64,000 bases of DNA. Source: Chionoecetes opilio (taxonomy: Eukaryota; Arthropoda; Malacostraca; Decapoda; Majidae). Shown in pieces: positions 1 to 13,100 of the stretch (its first letter is position 1; each line of letters opens with the position of its first letter). The stretch is from positions 423,927 to 487,926 of the forward strand of contig JACEEZ010023663.1 in NCBI GenBank assembly GCA_016584305.1, given 5' to 3'. The notes beneath the pieces are model-generated. The model had not been told where the DNA came from, did not search any database, and was given only the letters and a program-made list of their open reading frames with translations. The position numbers and the translations under genes are program-made.

Positions 1-196
1 TATTACGATGATTTTGTGGTGGCAATAGTGATTTTCTTCTCCTTAGCCTCACAGTATTGGTTTTTTGTTTAAACGACGTATTTTTGCGGTGTCAATTGAT
101 AGTTATATACTGATCTTTTTTTTGTCCTTGCCCAGTCCCTCATGATATAAAATTAAGCAGGAATGGAGGGCTTATATGTATGTACTTTTAATCGCC

Positions 197-708
197 TGTA
201 ACCCCTTCACGACCAGATCTTTCCTTGGCTATAAAAAAAAGTGTATGTTGTCGAGCCATAAAATAACGAAAAGTAACTTAATATACCAAATTAGTTACCG
301 GACAAGGATATTAAACAGGTCATATCTATAAAATATTACTTATAGTCACTAAAAATCGTCTTAATGGGATGTATATGAGGCCTACGTCATTAAGGAATAT
401 GATGGTGTGTATCTCATTACTAGTGACACACCGCGTATAGTAGTCAGTGGTAAGGAGCTAGCAGTGTGGATCAGTCCTACAGAAGCAAGACCAAGCAGTG
501 GGTATTCCTCCATATACTGTCAATGTATATACTGTGTATAAGTGTTATCTTTGTGTTAAATTTCACTTGATACTGAATATGTTACAGGAATGCACAAGAG
601 TTTTGTGTTAAGTAAAGCCTACAAAGAGGTCAAGATGTGTTTTGTTATTCCACATCAAATGGTACACAAATTACAATGAAAATTACGTTCTGGGTCTCAA
701 GGGGTTGA
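197..708 (+). mobile_element. TTAA-type MITE copy 1, split by a ~290-bp insertion
   Basis: The left part (197-367) begins TAACCCCTTCACGACCAGAT and the right part (656-708) ends TTCTGGGTCTCAAGGGGTT. Bases 368-655 are absent from other copies and are an unidentified insertion. Confidence 0.7.
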
Positions 709-786
709 TCACCTTTAGTCATTTATTTATTTATTTAATCAATAAATTAAATCACCTGTAAGTACTTTAATCGACCCAGTGCAAGA

Positions 787-1549
787 AGTGTTATTAAGAT
801 CTTCACTTTTTTATTAGTAACTTTTTTATCGATTTTTTTATTGGCGTATTTATTAACTTTTTTATCGATTTTTTTATTGGCGTATTTATTAGTAACTTTT
901 TTATCGATTTTTTTATTGGCGTATTTATTCACTTTTTTATAGATTTTTTTATTGGCGTATTTATTAACTATTTTATCGATTTTTTTAGTGGCGTATTTAT
1001 TATTAACTATTTTAGCGATTTTTTTAGTGGCGTATTTAACTTTTTTATAGATTTTTTTATTGGCGTATTTATTAACTTTTTTATCGATTTTTTTATTGGC
1101 GTATTTATTAGTAACTTTTTTATAGATTTTTTTATTGGCGTATTTATTAACTTTTTTATCGATTTTTTTATTGGCGTATTTATTAACTTTTTTATCGATG
1201 TTTTTATTGGCGTATTTATTAGTAACTTTTTTATAGATTTTTTTATTGGCGTATTTATTAGTAACTTTTTTATAGATTTTTTTATTGCCGTATTTATTAG
1301 TAACTTTTTTATCGATTTTTTTAGTGGCGTATTTATTAGTGTCTTTTTTATCGATTTTTTTATTGGCGCATTTATTAACTTTTTTATAGATTTTTTTATT
1401 GGCGTATTTATTAGTAACTTTTATATCGATTTTTTTAGTGGCGTATTTATTAACTTTTTTATCGATTTTTTTATTGGCGTATTTATTAGTAACTTTTTTA
1501 TCGATTTTTTTATTGGCGTATTTATTAACTGTTTTATCGATTTTTTTCA
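787..1549. repeat. AT-rich minisatellite, 30/33/36-bp units, abutting copy A exon 1
   Basis: About 22 units of [24 protein letters not shown] sequence plus ATTGGCGTATTTATT, with or without an extra AGT. Length variants differ only by multiples of three. The T-rich end runs directly into TTTTTTTCAG six bases before the copy A ATG, so it would act as the polypyrimidine tract of any upstream intron. Confidence 0.9.
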
Positions 1550-1556
1550 GCACACG

Positions 1557-4500
1557 ATGAGTCTCCGGGCGGCGCTGCGACACACGGTGGTGATGGTGGT
1601 GGCGGGTCTGGTGGTCTCGACGCCCCCGCCCAGGCCGCCCGTCGCCACGCCACGCCCGGACCTCCTGGCCCTCACGCAGGACTACTGGCACTGGAAGACA
1701 CAAGACTACCCACAGTTTGCCACCCAGGTCAGTGAGCCAAGAGATTCATAAGAATAGACCACTGAGTGAAAAGATGTTAACCCCTACCGTAGATAACAGT
1801 AAAGTCGCCACCTGCAGTAATGTCGCCAGCCGCCAAATATTACGAATTATAGCATCACTACTGATTTTTATGTGCCACTGAAGATGATACACAGTAGTTT
1901 ATATCATGACTGTATAATCTACCCTGTTACAGCGTTGTTTTATGCTTTGTATCTGCAAGTATAGACAGTTTCAAATTTCACTACGCGTTTTTTTTTCGGG
2001 CGACGACGACAGCGGTACGACACTCAGTAAATAAACACTAGATGGCGACTCTATTGTTGGTAGCCACTTTGTAGATATTTTTGTAATTTGCTTATTTATA
2101 GCCATAATATGACACAGATGAAGACACAAAATGACACAGACTCTCCAGATAGCCCCTTCTAACTGTCCTGAAATCATAGATGTAGAAATGTAAGTATGAA
2201 CGCCACCACACGTCTGTAAACAGAAAAAAAAGTTGTCCTGGCGACTTTACTGTTATCTACTGTATAGAGTCTCAGAACGTAATTTTCATTATAATTTGAC
2301 CACCATAAGACGATTTTAATGACTATAAGCAATATTTTATAGATATAACCTGTTTAGTATCCTTGTCCACTAGCAAATTTGGTATATTAAGTTAGTTTTC
2401 GTAATTCTATGGCTCGACAACATACAATTCTTTATAGCAAAAAACGAAATCTGGGCGTGAAGGAGTTAAGGAAACTGGCTGAAAAGTGTATTTTTTTCAT
2501 ATTTTACATCTCAAAGGTAGTCTCTAAAAATAGTACCAAAAAGCTCACATGTTGCCAGTCCTTATAAGAAGATAGTAAGAGTAATTAATATATATAGTAT
2601 AGTAAGTATAGTAGTATAGAGTAATATATATAGGATAGTAAGAGATAGTAAGAGACTGCAGTAACGGAGGTGGGCTATAATCGACCCATTTTATCCTGGC
2701 CGCTGGGGTGGCGTGCTGTCCCTAACCCCTTCACGCCCAGGTATTTCCTTGGCTATATATATAATCGTATGTTGTCGAGCCATAAAATTACGAAAAGTAA
2801 CTGAATATACCAAATTAGTTAGTCGACAAGGATACTAAACCGGTCATATCTATAAAATATTGCTTATAGTCACTAAAAATCGTCTAATGGTAGCCAAATT
2901 ACAATGGAAATTACGTTCTGGGTCTCAAGGGGTTAAAGCGCCGAGACTTTACAGTTTGAGATTCAAACTGGAAAAACGTAAATTTAAAATAATAAATAGG
3001 GAGAAATTGGTTCACAAATAGGGTGGTAGATGATTGGAATGGACTCAGTCATCAGGTAGTTAGTGTGGAGTCAATAGTGAATTTTAAGAGGAGGCTAAGC
3101 AATGTTATGGATGGGGATGAAAGGTGGATGTAGGTAGTGTTAAGTAATAGGAACTACCACGTGTAGGTCTCACGGCCTTTTGTAGCTTCCTTATGTTCTT
3201 ATGAGTGAGTAGAAAGGTGGTAAGGAGACACAGGTTGGAGAATTACTGATCAGTCACGGATCCAAACACTGAACTGATGCGCCACTAATATATGTGAATA
3301 GACTAAAAAGGTCCATTTATACATCTCGGTGTCTTGTCAGTTGAGTCCATCAGTGTCAGTGATAAAAAGAGCATAGTTATATTGAATTTAGCGAACGCAT
3401 TCACACGATTCCGGTGAAGCATCGTATTTTGACCCTCAGTTTCAGTTCAGTTTTCAGTGTTAACCCCTTCACGCCCAGATCTTTCCTTTGCTATATAAAA
3501 TCGTATGTTGTCGAGCCATGAAATAACGAAAAGTAACTAAATATACCAAATTAGTTAATGCACTCTTAGAAAAGAAGGGTAGGAAAAGGGTAGAAAAAGG
3601 GTGTTTGTAGTGATTAAATACTGCTACCCTTTTTCTACCCTTACAAATATACCCTTTTGCAACCCTAAATATACCCTTTTCGAACCCCAAATATACCCTT
3701 TCTCAACCCTCTCGTCTAAAAAGGGTAGATGAAGGGTATAATCAGCAGCATCTACCCTCCAGCTTGGACATAGGGTATAAAAAGGGTAGTGATGGTGCGA
3801 TGTAACAATTCTACCCTTAATGTACCCCCCATTTCTGAGTGTGTGGACAGGGATACTAAACAGGTCATATTTGTAAAAACTTTGCTTATATTCATTAGAA
3901 ATCGTCTAACGGTGGTCAAATTACAATGCAAATTACGTTGTGGGTCTCAAGAGGTTAAGGGCAAAAAAATGACAGAGCAAAGCTGTACCTCGCTGTTTGA
4001 TGAAGGATAAATTAGACCGGAAGAAGGCATGTCTTTTGGCCTCAGTTTGGTTTTGACATTCGCTGACTTTCTCGAGGTTATATACGGAGCGGGTGTCTTC
4101 AAAGGCTTGATAGATAGAGTTAATTCAAGACTACAAAATACCTTTACTAATCATAAGAACATAATAAAATAAGGAAGCTACAAGAGGCCGTGAGACCTAC
4201 ACGAGGTAGTTCCTGTTACTTAACGGCTACGCTATCTACTACATCCACCTTTTATACCCATCCATGAATTTATCCAGCTCCTTTTAAAGATCCCTATTGA
4301 CTCCGCACTGACCACCTGACGACTGAGTCCATTCCAATCATTCACCACCCTATTTGTGAACCAGTTTCTCCCTATTTCCTTTATAAATCTACGCTTTTCC
4401 GGCTTGAATCAGTTACTTCTTGTTCTACCCTGCTTACTAACCTTAAGAACTTTTCCTACATCGCCTTTATTGTACACTCTTAGAAAAAAAGGGTAGGAAA

Positions 4501-6904
4501 AGGGTAGAAAACGGTATTTGTAGTGATGAAATACTGCTACCCTTTTTTCTACCCTTACAAATATACCCTTTCGGATCGACGCAAATATATCCTTTTCCAA
4601 CCCTCTCGTCTAAAAAGGGTAGATAAAGGGTAGATGAAGGGTATACTCGGCAGCATCTACCCTCCAGCCTGGACATAGGATTTAAAAAGGGTAGTGATGG
4701 TGCGATGTAACAATTCTACCCTTAATGTACCCCTTATTTCTGAGTATCATCCTCCCGTGGTTCCTACAGGTGGGCATCAACGACAACACGGCCGGACGTC
4801 TTGACTCCTACGCCTTGACACACTTCCAGCGCCGCAAGGTAAGTATAGGTGACAGGTGAATGACAGGCGAATGACAGGTGAATGACAGGTATAGCCGCTC
4901 CAATCAGCCACCCAGTCAGAGTCAGTCGTCACTCAGAGTCGACAAGATTAACAGCAGTGGTCGCTTAATACTTGATCATTCTCTTCACCTTGTATCGCCT
5001 ACGAGATTTTTCAATGGGTATCTGTTGCAGTGCATTTATTAAGCCAATCTTACTGGGCGACATTCTTTGGATAGCCAGAAAGGTAAAGGCCAACCTGTTA
5101 AAATATAGTTTTTGGATAAATCAGCTTCACCCTTTTGTATGTTGTGTATAAATAAAGATCCTATGCAGTAGTAAGAGTGCACTTCTGGATCTAACACACA
5201 CAGATAAGATGAACCATTGTCTCCAGGAAGGATTTTATGAACAAATATCTTGTCGCCCAGTAGCTTAAAATTGTCCTTACTGGGCGACAGTTTTCCATCA
5301 CTGGGAGACATTTTGGTCGCCCAGTGTGATGTTAAAAAATGCATGATCTGTTGACATGTGTAGTGTAGACGAAATGTAGTCACGACGGGAAGGTGTTGGT
5401 GGTGTGGTTTTCTGAAAGAGATTCGAGGACCTATATAGTCTATTTTTTTTTTATAGAGGCAAAAAATCCTGACCCCTTTGCTGCTTACTGACTGATAGTT
5501 GATGCCAGGAGAAGGGAATACTACACTTCTTCTAAATTTCAGCTGTATTTTATCATAGTTAACCATTTTATCAGGTAAACATAGGCATCATTTTAAGCAT
5601 GAGACCTTAAGATAACATGGAATTTTTGCCTTGTTAAAAAAATAAACTATACATGTATTTTTTAGTGAGTCAAGAGGTCGAGGAGTGACAATTCAGCTCC
5701 GTAATAGAAGGGGAGCCTAGCGTTTCGTTAGTTTTGACACTATACAAAAACTTACATTACTTACTGATAACGTTAGATAAAATACTATTGATTGATAGAT
5801 TAGCTATGTGATTATGGCGCGACGGGAATGTTTTGGTGGCTTGGTCTTCATTGCTTCATTAAGAAATTCGAGGAAGTACTGTAGTCTATTTTTTGTATTA
5901 TGGTCAAAATGCAGTAAGGAAGCCACGCCCCCTGCCTCCCCTTCTATTCTACGGGGCAGCTGATTGGTGCATTCCTCGTATCATCACTACCCATCACAAT
6001 ATCTTCACTACTTAACAGCGCGTGACCACTGGACAGAGCAATCTTCACTACAAAGGGATTTTGGATTTTGTCACCCTCTGTAGTGAAGATTGCTCTGTCC
6101 AGTGGTCACGCCCTGTTAATTAAGTAGTGAAGATATTGTGATGGGTAGTGATGATACGAGGAATGCACCAATCAGCTGCCCCGTAGAATAGAAGGGGAGG
6201 CAGGGGGCGTGGCTTCCTTACTGCATTTTGACCATAATAAAAAAATAGACTGTACATGTTATTTTTACTGAATATATACGTTTAGACTATAGTACAGTAT
6301 TTCTTGATAGACTAGCTGTGTGTGATCTGGATGGCGCGATAGGTAGATAGGTAGCAAGCGAGGTTTAGATATACAGTATTATTCGACAGACTGCAGTTCA
6401 TAGACTTGAGATGCAATAGCCAGTTGAGTTTATTTAAGTCTCTTACAAAACTTTCCTTAGCCTTCAGATACAATAACCTTATGATAGACTTAACTGTAGC
6501 TGTGTGTGTGTGACCTTGACGGCGCGCGCGTGTTACTGAATAGCTATATCTGTTTTGACTACGCAATATTATTTGATATTGACTGTAGCTGTGTGTGACC
6601 TTGACGGCGCCTGTGTGTTGTGTTGCGTTGACAGGCAGATGCGAGGAATATAGACTTTTATTACTGCATATATACGTTTAGACTATGCAGTATTATTTGA
6701 TATAGACTGTAGCTGTGTGTGACCTTAACGGCGCGTGTGTGGTGTGTTTTGACAGGCCAAGTGCGAGGAGTTCCTTCAGCGCGCCTACGATGTGGATGCG
6801 GCCTTGCTCTCCCCCGAGGACCTGATCGACCTCAAGGTGCTCAAGGAGGAGATGATCACCTATATTGACAACTTCCCCTACAAGAAGTAAGTTGTGTTAC
6901 TGTT

Positions 6905-7001
<97 letters not shown>

Positions 7002-7506
7002 AGAAGCATGAGAAAAGCAACATTTGCAAAACAAGATACTTAACATAACAAAACAAAGAAAAATAAACATACTAGAATAACAAGACAGTAACACGAACAC
7101 AACTGCGATACAATATTTGACTGCAATGAAAGAACGTTTTTTGTAGGCTTAAAAAGATATCTGTTAGCCATAAAATTACGAAAAGTCACTGAATATACCA
7201 AACTAATTAGTCGACAAGGATACTCAACAGGTCAGATCTATAAAATATTACTTAGTCACTAAAAATCGTCTAATGGTACCCAAATTACAATGGCAATTAC
7301 GTTCTGGGTCTCAAGGGGTTAACCATCAGTCCATCACCTTAGTCATTGACCTGTGCTTTTCTATCAGGTATTTCGCGCCGGTTACCTTCATGGCGGGACC
7401 TCAGAACGACTTCAAGAGAATGGTGCAGAAACAAATGGTGCTCGTCTCTTACAACGACTACCAAAAACTTCTCTCCAGGTGGGTTATCTTCTTTTTTCTC
7501 TTTTTT

Positions 7507-7602
<96 letters not shown>

Positions 7603-7674
7603 ACCACTAGCTTATCCACATGAAGAATTTATTAACGAAAAAATAAATTACTATTAAGATAACTTTCACAGTAC

Positions 7675-7721
<47 letters not shown>

Positions 7722-8464
7722 ACCACTAGCTTATCCACATGATGAAGAATTTATTAACGAAAAAATCCAGAAATCAATCACCATTAAGATAACTTTCACA
7801 GTACTATTCTCTTCTCTCTCTCTCTCTCTCTCTCTTTTCTCTCTCTTATCCTCTTCTTTCTTTCTCTCTCTTTATCTCTTCTCTCTTCTCTCTTTTTTCC
7901 TCTTCTTCTTTCTCTCTTTTTCTCTTTTTTTCTCTCTTTTCTTCTTCTTTCTCTTTTCTCTCTTTTTCTCTTCTCTTCTTTTCTCTTTATCTCTTCTCTT
8001 TTTCTCTCTTTATCCTCTTCTCTTCTCTTTCTCTCTCTTTATCCTCTTCTCTTCTCTTTTCTCTCTTTATCTCTTCTCTTCTTTTCTCTCTTTTATCTCT
8101 TCTCTTTTCTCTCTCTTTATCCTCTTCTCTTCTCTTTTCTCTCTTTTATCCTCTTCTCTTCTCTTTTCTCTCTTTATCCTCTTCTCTTCTCTTTCTCTCT
8201 CTTTATCCTCTTCTCTTCTCTGTTCTCTCTCTTTATCCTCTTCTCTTCTCTTTTCTCTCTCTTTATCCTCTTCTCTTCTTTTCTCTCTCTTTTTTCTCTT
8301 CTTTTCTCTCTCTTTCTCCTCTTTTCTCTCTCTTTATCCTCTTCTCTTTTCTCTCTCTTTATCCTCTTCTCTTCTCTGTTCTCTTTATCTTCTCTTGTCT
8401 TTTAGCTTTTCCTGCCACCTATGTTAACTAGGGTGACGCTATACGGCATGCCCAGTGAGCCGAG

Positions 8465-8495
<31 letters not shown>

Positions 8496-9494
8496 TTTCC
8501 TATTGCTTTCCTTAAGAGAGAAGCACGGGCTAAATAGAAAGCCCGTCAGAGTGTTCGGTATTTATAAATTTAACGGGGGGGAGGGTAGGAGGAAAGGTAC
8601 TGGAACTGTCGCCGATCGGAACTCTCGCCGCCGTGGTAGTGTTCCAATTCTTGATATTACAGGACCCAATATATACATTTAATCAAGTGTTACCCGTGTT
8701 TCTGCATTCAGGGATGAAATACTATCGTTAGCTTGATCAGTTAGGTTAAGTTAGGTGCCATTGTCCTGGTTAGGTTAACATTTCAACGTCGACGAGAGTT
8801 CTAGTTGGTTGTTTCGGCGAGAATTCCCATCGGCGACAGTTCCATAAACCAGAGGAAACGAGGGCAGCGAGTGTAGGTAAAGGAGAGGGCTTATGGAACT
8901 GTCGCCGATAGGAACTCTCGCCGAAACACCAACCCAGAACTCTCGCCGACATTGGAAGACTCGCCGACGTGTAAATTTTCGGCGACAACCTAGCCTAACT
9001 ATTCAGGCTGTTGTTGGTATTTAATCCCTGAATGCAGAAAAACGGGTAATGGGAACACTCGCCGACGTGAAAAATAGGAACACTCGGCGACGTCGGCGAG
9101 TGTTCCGATCGGCGACAGTTCCAGGTAAAGGTGAGGAGGCAACGACAAGTGAGCCGAGGTGACGCCCTGTGTGCCGAGGTGATGTCCTGTGTGCCGAGGT
9201 GATGCCCTGTGTACCGATGTGATGCCCTGTGTGCCGAGGTGATGCCCTGTGTGCCGAGGTGATGCCCTGTGTGCCGAGGTGATGCCCTGGGTGCCGAGGT
9301 GATGCCCTGTGTGCCGAGGTGATGCCCTGTGTGCCGAGGTGACGCCCTGTGTGCCGAGGTGATGCCCTGTGCACCCTGCTAAACACTGTCCCCCTCTCAG
9401 GTACGGCGAGTTCCCGAGGCAAGCACAAGAGATCCTGGTGCTGATGAAAACCAATATAGAGAACGATCTCATGCCCTCCAACTGGTCCATGGTG

Positions 9495-9528
<34 letters not shown>

Positions 9529-9891
9529 AAGCAAGTTTAACCCCTTCACGCCCAGATCTTTCCTTTGCTATAAAAAAATCGTCTGTTGTTAGCCATAAAA
9601 TAACGAAAAGTCACTGAATATACCAATTTAGTTAGTGGACAAGGATACTAAACAGGTCATATCTATAAAATATTGCTTATATTCACTAAAAATCGTCTAA
9701 TGGTACCCAAATTACTATGGAAATTACGTTCTGGGCCTCAAGGGGTTAAGGGTCTGTTTTTATTTGAGGTTGTGTACACTGTGAACTGTAATGGGAATAT
9801 GTTTCTAGTGTTATTGTTAGGGTTTTTTTGCGGTTAATAAACTAAACTAACCTAAATTGTTCTATTGGTGTGAAGTGTGGTGCGTGGTAAC

Positions 9892-9925
<34 letters not shown>

Positions 9926-10006
9926 GTGCAACAATGGTTCGTATGTGACGGGGATAGAGAAAGGAGAGAGAGAGGGGAGAGGTGCAACAAGGTTCGTATG
10001 TGACGG

Positions 10007-10047
<41 letters not shown>

Positions 10048-10093
10048 AGATGGGGGGGTGCAACAATGGTTCGTATGTGACGGGGATAGAGAA

Positions 10094-10138
<45 letters not shown>

Positions 10139-13100
10139 GGGTTGCAACATGGTCGTATTGTGACGGGGTAAGAAAGAGCTGGAGAGAAAAGATAGCAGAG
10201 AGAGAGAAAGAGAGAATTATTGGTAAGTGATCAAACAATAGTATAACGTAATGTCACGTGATAGAAAGAAGTTTAGTTTAGTGAGTGGTAATGAATACGA
10301 GAAGATGATAGAAGATTGAAGAGAAGAGGAGTGATGATTTACCTATCGTGCCAGGCGGAGTTAGAGATGACTTCTCTTCTGTTTACTAGTTGACGCTGGT
10401 AATGCCCTGACCTACCTACAACTCCACTATCTACCATCTGCCATCATTACACTAACCATCGGCTCTTTACATTCTCGTCCACATATAACCACCACACGAA
10501 TTCAACTACCACACGTTATTAAAAGTTTTGTCAGTTGCAATTATATATACTTCAGAGTGAACTACTGCCAAATTCTTTTCCTCCTTGCCGCCCCGCCCGC
10601 ATAGTCCCGTTATCTGGAAGAGTCTGTGGCGTATACTCTTGAACACGTCGGGTCAGGTTACACGTCGGGTCAGGTTACGTTAGGTTAGGATTGGATTGGT
10701 TCCCCGGGCGTGAATAGAGTAACTTTGTGTGGGAATCAGAATTAGCGTACTTTCGAGAAAATCCTATGGTTAGTTTCGGAGCTACAGCCAAGCGTCTTCA
10801 CTCGGAAACCACAGACTCTCATAGAGAACGGGAATATGCGCCCCGCCCATCACCGCCCTTTCCCCCCCCTCCACCCACCTGACCTGTGTTCCTCCCGGCA
10901 GGTGGGCGTGGTGGAGCAGCTGGACAATGTGGGCGGCCGCGTGGAGGACTCGGTGTTCTACAAGCCATTCATCCACATGCCCTCCACCATCACCGCTGAA
11001 CAGAGGTGGGTGGGTGTGTGTGTGTCTCAGTGTGTGTGTGGGTGTGGGTGTGTGAGACTGTGTGTGTGTGTGGGTGGGTGTGGGTGTGTGTGAGACTGTG
11101 TGGGTGTGTGTGTGGGACTGTGTGTGTGTGTGGTTGTGTGTGTGTGCGTGTGTGCGCGTGTGTGTGTGTAAGGTGGAATATATTTATAAGTGTTGACTAT
11201 TTACGAATGGTATGGGACACATCTCCTTAAGCACTATTATGCCTAAACATTAAGTAACTTCAACACACCCTTTATCTAGTAAGCATACAAAATATTGTTT
11301 TTTTATTATTGTGAAAAATCATCCAAAGTTTGCTATTGGTATTTCCTGATTGTGATGTAATAATATATTTCTAGAATAATTATAAGAAAATGTTTCATCG
11401 ACTACTCATTAGCAATATTTTCATTATTTCTTTTCTCATTAGCACTTTTCAGCTGACTTTATCTTGCTTTACGAATACTGATGTTACACAAGTACTGTAG
11501 GCTGACGCATGGGTCATGGGTCAAATCACCCTTTATTTCACGTAGGATATTACATGCATTGTTTTCTTGCCGCCCACCGCGCCCTTCCCGCCCACAGATT
11601 CACCTTGAGGCAGCAGGCGCAGGAGCGGATCAAACAGGACCTCCTTCCCTCCTTCAAGAAGATCCGGGACTTCCTAGTGGTGAGTCGCAGGAGCAAAGAC
11701 CAAGTCATGATCAATACAATCAGAGACAGAGTATCAAGAGGCTCGTGTAGCAAGGGTGAATAAAGGGGCGAGGCAGTGCGGCTTATGGCGTTGTTCTCCA
11801 CAGACTCAGTATTTGCCGGCCACACGAAGCGAAGTGGGCGTGTCGTCGCTGCCTGGCGGGGAGGACTACTACCGGGCGTGTCTCAAATTCCACACCAGCA
11901 CCAACCTGACGCCGCAGGAGATCCACAGCCTGGGCCTGACGGAGGTGGCCAGGGTGGAGGCGGCGGTACAGAAGGTAGGCAGCGACAGGTCCAGCAAGAC
12001 GGTGACTGCACTTGTAACGGGGAGAAGAAATTATTGGTAACCGAACAAGGAGCAAAGTAGACAGTTAGTTTTTTTTCCCCATCATAAGAGTGGTGGTGGA
12101 AAGGGCGGATGAATACTGAACGCTAGTTTGTATTGCTAGTTTGTTAAGGGAAAAGTTTAAGTGATGGCGGGCCCAACTGAGTATGTTGGGAGGGCAGTCG
12201 GTAGCAGGACACGGGACGGAGCGGGAGTCTTTCATCTCTAAGTCAACAAAGCCGGCTGCTTTTACATAGAACATACCCTCGGTTGGAGGTTGTGAGTCAG
12301 CTGAGAGAGTTCCAGAACTGTGCTGTAACGGAGAGATGGCTGATGAATTCGGAAGCCCCTTTCCTATCACCAATTAACTACGGTTGGGAATACAAGCGAG
12401 CTGAAAGTCAATTTTGGTATCCTTGTCCTGTTGTGAGGTCGGGATAACGTGGGATCGTGAGGCAACGAACATCGACCCCTCGACACCTGCCCCGTGTGAG
12501 CTTCGGAAAGGGACCTAAGGCATCCCACCGCTGCCACCACTTTACCACCCGTGATTTCTACCTTGACAGACACTTGAATACTTCACTTCACTCCTCTGTC
12601 GTTGTGATGTAGGGTATGCCGAAGGGGGAGCTGCTGTCCTCATGAAAAGGACCTATCACTAGCACATTATCACTGGTCATGGAAGGCTGGGACAGGGAAC
12701 TAATGTAAGGATCCATAGAGGGGAAAGAGCTTTTTTTAACGTTAGACCAACAGAGCGCTACACTGCCCTGGGCCCACAGTTATCCCTTATGAATCCCGTC
12801 AGAAGAATCCTTTCACAGATGAACTGACAGGGTAATAATCACAATTCGGAATAAATCTTATATCCCATTTTTATATATTGACCTTGGTGAGACCCGAACT
12901 CGCACTGCATAGACATCGATCGCCCCACCACAGTCGGGGACGGTACCACTAGACCAAACTGATATCCGCCTGGCAAGCGGCCGTCTGGGTATTTGAGCCA
13001 TTCACTCACACACGAGGATGCAACAGAGACCCTGTTCCTTAAGGCGACCAATGTTATATAAGTATTTGTGTGACAATACGTGCAAAGTTTTTGTATGCAA

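Noticed and set aside
747..1703. 318-codon minus-strand reading frame
   Set aside because: It is almost entirely the 33/36-bp minisatellite with Lys/Asn/Ile-only composition and runs antisense through copy A exon 1; no domain or splice context.
5039..5566. 175-codon minus-strand frame
   Set aside because: Overlaps a known MITE and decayed repeat; no recognisable domain.
7273..7657. Reading frames ending in Ser-Leu repeats
   Set aside because: They run exon 4 of copy A through its donor into a CT microsatellite; the GT donor and phase match with exon 5 show splicing instead.
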